A stretch of DNA of 5,388 bases from assembly GCA_012961365.1 (NCBI GenBank), contig DTZN01000041.1, forward strand, positions 1-5,388, in the 5' to 3' direction. The number at the start of each line of letters is the position of its first letter. Within the stretch, counting starts at the first letter, position 1. Shown in pieces: positions 1 through 4,124 of this stretch. Both the position numbers and the translations under genes were made by a program. The notes below the pieces were generated by a model that was not told the DNA's origin, did not search any database, and was given only the letters and a program-made list of their open reading frames with translations. Source of the stretch: Hydrogenothermaceae bacterium. Lineage in GTDB: Bacteria > Aquificota > Aquificia > Aquificales > Hydrogenothermaceae.

Positions 1-83
1 ATTCCGAACCCGGCAGTTAAGCCCTCCTGCGCCTATGATACTGGCCGCGAGAGCGGTCGGAAAAGTTGGTCGCCGCCGGGGTT
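1..83 (+). rRNA. rrf: 5S ribosomal RNA, 3' part (5' end outside window)
   Basis: This is the 3' two-thirds of 5S rRNA, the small RNA of the 50S subunit's central protuberance. The start contains the conserved CCGAACCCGG block (loop C region), which aligns with about position 42 of the E. coli molecule, so roughly 38-40 bases lie outside the window. Bases 43-58 form a 6-bp stem (one G-U pair) closed by a GAGA tetraloop, matching the helix IV region. The GTCGCCGCCGGGG tail is the usual 3' side that closes helix I with the missing 5' end. The segment is about 64% G+C by hand count, against very AT-rich flanks, as expected for structured RNA in an AT-rich thermophile. The exact 3' end (about 81-85) cannot be fixed without the 5' strand. 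An rRNA operon probably lies to the left. Confidence 0.95.
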
Positions 84-108
84 ATAGATATAAAAATTTT
101 TCTCTTTT

Positions 109-1008
109 TTATTCGATAGAGATTTTACTACCTTCTTCGTTAATTTCTAATATTTTATATTCAGCATTAAAACCTGCTTTATTAAAGGCTTCTACCATTC
201 CAGAACCGATTTTATCAAAATTTTCTTTGGCTAAAGCTATCATACAACTTCCTGCACCACTTAAAGAAACCCCCAAAGCTCCATTTTTAAGAGCATTTTC
301 AATAACTTTATCAAAATTTGGAATTAACTGTTTTCTATATGGTTGATGGAGTTTATCGTTCATTGCAATTTTTAATAGTTCATAATTTTTATTCACTAAA
401 GCTGATATAAATAAAGAAACTCTTTGAATATTATAAACTGCATCTTTTATAGAGATATTTTCTGACAAAACACTTCTTGCTTTTTCTGTAGAAAGTTCAA
501 AATCTGGAATAATCACAATTGCTTTTATATCATTAGGAAAAGGTATTTTGCTATAGTAAGTATTTTCACCATCTATACAAGCGGTTATTAGTCCTCCCTT
601 CCATGCAGGTAAAAGATTATCAGGATGTGGCTCAAACTGATACGCAATTTTAAAAAATTCTTTATCTGTTGGTTGTTTTTTGTTTGCATAAAACCCTGCA
701 AGTATCCCTGCTACTATAGCCGTTGCACTACTTCCTAAACCTCTAGAAACAGGAATATTTATAATTTGTTTAACCTTAACTCCATGAAATTCATTACCTA
801 GAAATTGACAAGTAGTTTCTAAAACTTTTACAAAAAGATTTTTATCGGGATTTTCAAATTCTGGAAATTTTGGATATGTTTGTATTTCTATAAAGTCGTT
901 TTCTTCGATTATAAATTCGTTATACAGGTTTAGAGCTACACCTAAAGTATCAAAACCAGCTCCAAGATTAGCTGATGTTGCAGGAACTTTTATTTTTAAA
1001 GCCTTCAT
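109..1008 (-). CDS. thrB: Homoserine kinase (GHMP kinase family)
   Basis: Homoserine kinase phosphorylates L-homoserine with ATP to O-phosphohomoserine, the step before threonine synthase, in the cytoplasm. The 299 residues fit the family (about 300). The N-terminus has the PATSANLGAGFDTLG substrate/fold motif (residues 9-23). The GHMP ATP-binding loop PVSRGLGSSA is at 86-95, and the C-terminal glycine-rich motif LSGAGS at 249-254. The combination with a HQPYR segment favours ThrB over mevalonate or diphosphocytidyl-methylerythritol kinases. The ATG overlaps the hldD stop in an ATGA (1005-1008), so translation is probably coupled. A strong AAAGGAGGA site lies inside hldD, but 13 nt from the ATG, longer than usual; no alternative in-frame start sits closer. 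It is the last gene of the efp-accB-hldD-thrB run and ends only about 25 nt from the convergent 5S gene. No other threonine gene is visible here. Confidence 0.95.
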   Translation of the reverse strand: MKALKIKVPATSANLGAGFDTLGVALNLYNEFIIEENDFIEIQTYPKFPEFENPDKNLFVKVLETTCQFLGNEFHGVKVKQIINIPVSRGLGSSATAIVAGILAGFYANKKQPTDKEFFKIAYQFEPHPDNLLPAWKGGLITACIDGENTYYSKIPFPNDIKAIVIIPDFELSTEKARSVLSENISIKDAVYNIQRVSLFISALVNKNYELLKIAMNDKLHQPYRKQLIPNFDKVIENALKNGALGVSLSGAGSCMIALAKENFDKIGSGMVEAFNKAGFNAEYKILEINEEGSKISIE

Positions 1009-1955
1009 AAACTTTCTTTTATCCTCCTTTCTAGAATGTCTACATATTCTTTTATACCTTTTTCAAGGGTATATTTTGGAACAAATCCTAGTTCTTCTTT
1101 AATTTTTTTCATATCTGCTTGTGTATATTCTTGATAAAAATCGTAAGGGCAATCGAAATATTCTGGATCAAAGTCTGTTCCTAAACTTTTGTTTAAAAGT
1201 GCAATAACTTCATTAAACGAACGAGCTTCTCCACTTCCTACATTATAAACAGTTGACTTTGGAGCATTCATTGAGAGTATAGTTGCATCTACCGCATCTT
1301 TTACATAAACAAAATCCCTTTTTTGCTCTCCCCATTTAAATATTCGTGGTCTTTTCCCTTGTTTCATTTGTTTATAAAGTTGGTATATCATACTTGCAAA
1401 TTTCCCTTTATGGGATTCTCTAGGACCATAAACGTTAAAGTATCTAACCCCAACAATTTTGATTCCTGTTTTTTCTGAAAATTCTGCTGCGATATTATCC
1501 ATAATATATTTAGAAAATGCATATACATTTTCAGGATGTTTTTCTCTATCTTCTTTTAAAGGGATATGTTCTTTCACATTTCCATAAACAGAAGCTGAAG
1601 AAGCATAAACAACAATAGCTTCATTATCATATGCTAGTTCTAGTATATTCTTAAAACCATCTACATTTTTTCTCATCATTAAATCTTGGTCTTGAACAGT
1701 TGTATCTGTAATAGATGCAAGATGAAAAATGATATCCCATTTAATATCATCTACTTTAAAGAATAATTCATCTGTAGAAACATCACAAGATAAAACTTCT
1801 CCTTTAAAGCCTACTAGGTTTTTAAAGTTTGCACTGGAAAAATCATCTAATATTAATATTTTCACTTGGGGATACATAGATTGAAGTTTTAATGCTAAAT
1901 TTGAGCCAATAAATCCTGCTCCACCTGTTATAAGTATATTTGATATATTCTGCAT
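1005..1955 (-). CDS. hldD: ADP-L-glycero-D-manno-heptose 6-epimerase
   Basis: This short-chain dehydrogenase/reductase-type epimerase converts ADP-D-glycero- to ADP-L-glycero-D-manno-heptose, the last step in making the heptose donor for the LPS inner core. Its 316 residues match the family (about 310-330). The N-terminal Rossmann loop is GGAGFIGSN (11-19), with acidic D37/D38 at the end of strand 2. ASSASVYG (118-125) carries the catalytic Ser/Thr region, and Y145 and K149 form the YxxxK pair. RYFNVYGPRE (171-180) followed by HKG (182-184, K183) and KRDFVYV (212-218) are features that separate HldD from GalE and other sugar epimerases; TQAD near the C-terminus also matches. ATG start with GGGAG 5 nt upstream; 12 nt after accB and overlapping thrB by 4 nt. 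The companion heptose genes (gmhA, hldE, gmhB) are not in the window. A related nucleotide-sugar epimerase is the main alternative, less likely given these motifs. Confidence 0.88.
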   Translation of the reverse strand: MQNISNILITGGAGFIGSNLALKLQSMYPQVKILILDDFSSANFKNLVGFKGEVLSCDVSTDELFFKVDDIKWDIIFHLASITDTTVQDQDLMMRKNVDGFKNILELAYDNEAIVVYASSASVYGNVKEHIPLKEDREKHPENVYAFSKYIMDNIAAEFSEKTGIKIVGVRYFNVYGPRESHKGKFASMIYQLYKQMKQGKRPRIFKWGEQKRDFVYVKDAVDATILSMNAPKSTVYNVGSGEARSFNEVIALLNKSLGTDFDPEYFDCPYDFYQEYTQADMKKIKEELGFVPKYTLEKGIKEYVDILERRIKESL

Positions 1956-1967
1956 ATTTTCTCCCTT

Positions 1968-2432
1968 TTACATTGGTTCTATATAAAATAATTCTTGTCC
2001 ATACTCAACAGGTTGTCCATTTTCAACAAGTATCTTTACAATTTTACCGTTTATATCACTTTCAATTTCATTCATTACCTTTAATGCCTCAATTATACAA
2101 AGAACCTGTCCTTTTGAAACTATATCTCCCTCTTCAACAAACGGAGGAGCTCCTGGAGAAGGGGCTCTGTAGAAAGTTCCTATTAATGGTGATTTTATAA
2201 CATGATAATTTTTTTCTTCTTTAGCATGGGCTTCTACTAATGGGGTTTGAGTTGGAGATATATATTCTTTTATCTCAACAGAAGGGGAAGGTGAAGGATG
2301 TATATTCTGAACTTCTTTAGGTCCTACATACTGCTTAACTTTTATTTTAATTCCTTCTTTCTCTATTTCAACTTCTTCAATTTTTGTTCCTTTTATTTTT
2401 TCTATTATTTCAAAAACAAATTTTTCATCCAT
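1968..2432 (-). CDS. accB: Biotin carboxyl carrier protein of acetyl-CoA carboxylase
   Basis: AccB carries the biotin that shuttles carboxylate between biotin carboxylase (AccC) and carboxyltransferase (AccA/AccD), forming malonyl-CoA for fatty-acid synthesis in the cytoplasm. The 154 residues are the usual bacterial length. An N-terminal helical segment (1-35) is followed by a Pro/Ser/Thr-rich flexible linker (about 38-66, including PSPSPS and SPTQTP) and the biotinyl domain (about 76-154). The domain has the SPLIGTFYRAPSPGAPPFVE segment with the BCCP 'thumb', absent from lipoyl domains. The predicted biotinylated lysine is K118 (AAG at 2079-2081) in EALKVMNEIE; the textbook motif is AMKM, so both flanking methionines are replaced (Leu before, Val after). 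ATG start; the upstream GGGGA is a weak Shine-Dalgarno, so coupling to efp 20 nt upstream is plausible. accC, the common downstream partner, is absent: hldD follows instead. Confidence 0.95.
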   Translation of the reverse strand: MDEKFVFEIIEKIKGTKIEEVEIEKEGIKIKVKQYVGPKEVQNIHPSPSPSVEIKEYISPTQTPLVEAHAKEEKNYHVIKSPLIGTFYRAPSPGAPPFVEEGDIVSKGQVLCIIEALKVMNEIESDINGKIVKILVENGQPVEYGQELFYIEPM

Positions 2433-2452
2433 AATAAGTCCCCACTAAATTT

Positions 2453-3025
2453 TTATTCATTAACTCTTTCTATATAATCACCTGTTCTTGTATCAACTTT
2501 TATCTTATCTCCAACGTTTATAAACAATGGAACCTGAACTGTAGCTCCTGTATCTATTTTTGCAGGTTTTAATGTATTTGTTGCTGTATCACCTTTAAAT
2601 CCTGGTTCTGTTTCTATTACCTCATAAACTGCAGATTTTGGAAGCTCTACACCAATTGGTTGTCCTTGGTCTAAGAATATGAACACTTCCATACCTTCTT
2701 TTATATATTGACCTTCATGCTCCATAGCTGATGATGGGACGGCAATCATATCTCCTGTATTTGCGTCAATAAACCAGTAAGAATCCCCATCAAAATATGA
2801 ATATGCCATTTGTCTTTGTTCAAAATCTGCAAGTTCTATTGAATCTGAAGATTTAAATGTTATTTCGTTTACATTACCAGTTCTCATATTTTTAGCTTTG
2901 ACCCTAACAAATGCTTGACCTTTTCCTGGCTTAACATGGTCATATCCTAGAACTCTAAAAGGTTGACCATCAACAACAATAAACATATCTTTTTTTATTT
3001 GGTTAATTCCAATCTTAACTCCCAA
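2453..3025 (-). CDS. efp: Translation elongation factor P
   Basis: EF-P enters the ribosomal E site and promotes peptide bonds at polyproline stretches. The 190 residues match the standard length of three beta-barrel domains: KOW-like domain I (about 1-66), the central domain (about 67-130) and the C-terminal OB domain (about 131-190). Domain I has the KPGKGQAFVRV loop; K35 at its tip aligns with E. coli K34, the residue that is beta-lysylated in some bacteria. No modifying enzyme (EpmA/EpmB type) is visible, so its state is unknown. The C-terminal signature KVDTRTGDYIERV is intact. The start is TTG at 3025-3023, chosen because a strong GGAGGT lies 6 nt upstream and the protein then begins like other EF-Ps. 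It is the first gene of the efp-accB-hldD-thrB operon and is divergent from tsaE across 93 nt. efp next to accB is a common bacterial pairing. Confidence 0.97.
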   Translation of the reverse strand: MGVKIGINQIKKDMFIVVDGQPFRVLGYDHVKPGKGQAFVRVKAKNMRTGNVNEITFKSSDSIELADFEQRQMAYSYFDGDSYWFIDANTGDMIAVPSSAMEHEGQYIKEGMEVFIFLDQGQPIGVELPKSAVYEVIETEPGFKGDTATNTLKPAKIDTGATVQVPLFINVGDKIKVDTRTGDYIERVNE

Positions 3026-3031
3026 TGTAAT

Positions 3032-3037
3032 ACCTCC
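3032..3037 (-). promoter_or_regulatory. Ribosome binding site deciding the TTG start of efp
   Basis: GGAGGT on the minus strand sits 6 nt before the TTG at 3025. No ATG or GTG lies at a workable distance that would give a normal EF-P N-terminus, so this site fixes the TTG as the start. Confidence 0.85.
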
Positions 3038-3071
3038 AGGAAAATTTGCATAATAATTTTAACATTTATGA

Positions 3072-3106
3072 TTTAATTTAATAAATTTTTATAAAATTAA
3101 ATTAAA
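3072..3106. repeat. 11-bp perfect A/T inverted repeat in the divergent intergenic region
   Basis: TTTAATTTAAT (3072-3082) is the exact reverse complement of ATTAAATTAAA (3096-3106), with a 13-nt spacer. The spacer contains the possible tsaE -10 (TATAAA, 3090-3095), and the right arm abuts the tsaE Shine-Dalgarno. It could be an operator for a dimeric regulator or a weak stem. In sequence this close to pure A/T, a match of this length can also arise by chance. Confidence 0.35.
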
Positions 3107-3114
3107 AAGGAGGA
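3107..3114 (+). promoter_or_regulatory. Ribosome binding site deciding the TTG start of tsaE
   Basis: AAGGAGGA is a near-ideal Shine-Dalgarno; its GGAGG core ends 5 nt before the TTG at 3119. There is no ATG in frame nearby, and starting here gives the usual TsaE N-terminal length before the Walker A motif. Confidence 0.88.
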
Positions 3115-3118
3115 TATT

Positions 3119-3544
3119 TTGAAAGTTTATATAAAGGATTTAGAGGATTTATATAATCTTGCTAAAAGATTTTCCAAATGTTTAAAAGGTAATGAATTAA
3201 TTCTTTTATATGGAGATTTATCAGCAGGAAAGACAACATTTACTAAAGCATTAGTATCAAGTATAGATAAATCTTTAGAAGATGAAGTAAATTCTCCAAC
3301 TTTTACTGTAATGAATATTTATGAAACTCCAGAATTTCCTATTTACCATCTAGATTTATACAGAGTCAAAGAGTTTGATATATCAGATATAGTTGGAAAT
3401 GGTCTAATAATAGTTGAATGGGCAAATTTTCAAGATTTTTCAGATTATGATGTCCCAAAGATTGAAATAAAGATAGAATTTGAAAATACTGGAAGAATTT
3501 TTTATGTAAATGGAAATAATATAGAAAATTGCTTAAAGAGTTAA
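3119..3544 (+). CDS. tsaE: tRNA threonylcarbamoyladenosine biosynthesis ATPase TsaE
   Basis: TsaE is the P-loop ATPase that works with TsaB and TsaD to put N6-threonylcarbamoyladenosine on A37 of ANN-decoding tRNAs, probably by resetting the TsaBD complex after each cycle. The 141 residues are near the family norm (about 135-160). The Walker A motif is GDLSAGKTT (32-40); most homologues have GDLGAGKTT, so Ser35 replaces a Gly at a variable position of GxxxxGKT. Further family blocks are SPTF (59-62), HLDLYR (77-82, with D79) and the IVEWA block (98-102, with E100 and W101), which includes the conserved acidic residue near the nucleotide. The start is TTG, set by AAGGAGGA just upstream. The gene is the only plus-strand CDS and seems monocistronic, divergent from efp and convergent with khpA. 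Partners tsaB, tsaC and tsaD are not in the window. Confidence 0.95.
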   Translation: MKVYIKDLEDLYNLAKRFSKCLKGNELILLYGDLSAGKTTFTKALVSSIDKSLEDEVNSPTFTVMNIYETPEFPIYHLDLYRVKEFDISDIVGNGLIIVEWANFQDFSDYDVPKIEIKIEFENTGRIFYVNGNNIENCLKS

Positions 3545-3549
3545 ATTAA

Positions 3550-3564
3550 GGGGGTAATACCCCC
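3550..3564. terminator. Probable bidirectional terminator between tsaE and khpA
   Basis: GGGGG and CCCCC frame TAATA, giving a 5-bp G-C stem (6 bp if the T-A pair closes an AAT loop). It starts 5 nt after the tsaE stop and, on the other strand, 9 nt after the khpA stop. The plus transcript continues with AATGAAATTTTATT and the minus transcript with TTAATTTAACT, so both have U-rich but imperfect tails. A compact GC hairpin between two convergent stops in very AT-rich DNA supports a shared terminator; the interrupted U tracts lower certainty. Confidence 0.6.
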
Positions 3565-3573
3565 AATGAAATT

Positions 3574-3813
3574 TTATTCTAAAATTTCTAAAACTGCTCT
3601 TTTGTTTGATTTTCTAGCAACTGCAGCAAGTAGAGTTCTTAATGCTCTAGCAGTTCTTCCCTGTCTTCCAATTACTTTTCCTAAATCTTCAGGGGCAACT
3701 TTTAATTCTATTACAGTTGTTTTTTCTCCTTCTATTTCTTTAACTTCAACCTTGTCTGGATGGTCTACTAAAGACTTTGCAACAAATTCTACCAATTCTT
3801 GCATTTTGCTCAT
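3574..3813 (-). CDS. khpA: KH-domain RNA-binding protein KhpA
   Basis: KhpA is a single KH-domain RNA-binding protein. In Gram-positive bacteria it pairs with KhpB (Jag/EloR) and affects cell elongation and sRNA/mRNA biology; its role in this organism is unproven. The 79 residues are nearly all KH domain, the typical length (about 75-85). The nucleic-acid-binding GxxG loop is GRQG (49-52) within [14 protein letters not shown], followed by a helix with RTLLAAVA and KRAVLEILE at the C-terminus. Start is ATG at 3813 with CGGAGGTA 7 nt upstream; a second ATG three codons later is less well placed. It lies 27 nt after rpsP, the classical ffh-rpsP-khpA order, and is the last gene before the hairpin at 3550-3564. 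The usual downstream rimM, trmD and rplS are absent. Confidence 0.93.
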   Translation of the reverse strand: MSKMQELVEFVAKSLVDHPDKVEVKEIEGEKTTVIELKVAPEDLGKVIGRQGRTARALRTLLAAVARKSNKRAVLEILE

Positions 3814-3840
3814 TTGTTTCTACCTCCGTTTGTGTTTTCT

Positions 3841-4098
3841 CTACTTTCCTTTTGGGATTTCTATTTCTTCTAATCCAAATGATTTTAGGATTTTAGCAGC
3901 TCTTTCTGTAGGTTGAGCTCCTCTATCTAACCATTTTTTAGCTTTTTCAATATTTATATTCCCAGTTTTTAATATAGGGTCATATGTTCCTATATACTCT
4001 ATGTAATCTGACTCCCTAGGTTTTCTGCTATCAACAACCACCATTTTGTAAACTGGATGCTTCTTTCTACCATGTCTAGCCAGTCTAATTTTTACCAA
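3841..4098 (-). CDS. rpsP: 30S ribosomal protein S16
   Basis: S16 binds 16S rRNA in the body of the 30S subunit and helps early assembly. The 85 residues match the family (about 80-90). The N-terminal block VKIRLARHGRKKHPVYKMVV and the SRKPRESDYIEYIGTYDP stretch are the S16 signature; the C-terminal WLDRGAQPTERAAKIL is also typical. The start is TTG at 4098-4096, supported by GGAGGT 8 nt upstream and by the normal N-terminal sequence that follows; the stop is TAG. It sits 26 nt after ffh and 27 nt before khpA in the same direction, so the three are probably co-transcribed. Confidence 0.97.
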   Translation of the reverse strand: MVKIRLARHGRKKHPVYKMVVVDSRKPRESDYIEYIGTYDPILKTGNINIEKAKKWLDRGAQPTERAAKILKSFGLEEIEIPKGK

Positions 4099-4106
4099 AA
4101 CCTACT

Positions 4107-4112
4107 ACCTCC
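4107..4112 (-). promoter_or_regulatory. Ribosome binding site deciding the TTG start of rpsP
   Basis: GGAGGT on the minus strand lies 8 nt before the TTG at 4098, in the 26-nt gap after ffh. S16 proteins normally begin one residue before the VKIRL block, which agrees with this TTG. Confidence 0.85.
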
Positions 4113-4124
4113 ATACAATATAAT

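Larger units (their letters stand above)
3026..3118. promoter_or_regulatory. Divergent promoter region between efp and tsaE
   Basis: These 93 nt between two divergent starts must hold the promoters for the efp operon (minus) and tsaE (plus), unless transcription enters from elsewhere. The sequence is almost entirely A/T apart from the two Shine-Dalgarno sites. A possible -10 for tsaE is TATAAA at 3090-3095, which would give a short leader before the TTG at 3119. A possible -10 for efp is TATTAT on the minus strand at 3050-3055. No convincing -35 (TTGACA-like) is seen on either strand at 16-18 nt, so the individual boxes are weak. An 11-bp inverted repeat lies inside the region. Confidence 0.4.

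Noticed and set aside
84..108. AAAAATTTTT and T-rich stretch after 5S as an intrinsic terminator
   Set aside because: The only stems are 5-bp A/T pairs with little stability; U-richness alone does not justify annotating a terminator.
35..346. Open reading frame on the plus strand starting inside the 5S gene
   Set aside because: It begins within structured 5S rRNA and then runs antisense to the 3' end of thrB; it has no Shine-Dalgarno and no recognisable protein features.
1940..2200. Plus-strand open frame across the hldD/accB junction
   Set aside because: It is antisense to accB and the start of hldD, with composition that mirrors the minus-strand codons (Leu/Gln/Phe-rich) and no ribosome binding site.
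2260..2320. Repeat-like Pro/Ser codons in accB
   Set aside because: PSPSPS and SPTQTP are the normal low-complexity linker between the AccB N-terminal segment and the biotinyl domain, not a DNA repeat of interest.
3566..3916. Plus-strand open frame after tsaE
   Set aside because: It is antisense to khpA and the end of rpsP, both of which are clear conserved families. Its apparent hydrophobic stretches come from the opposite strand's codons.
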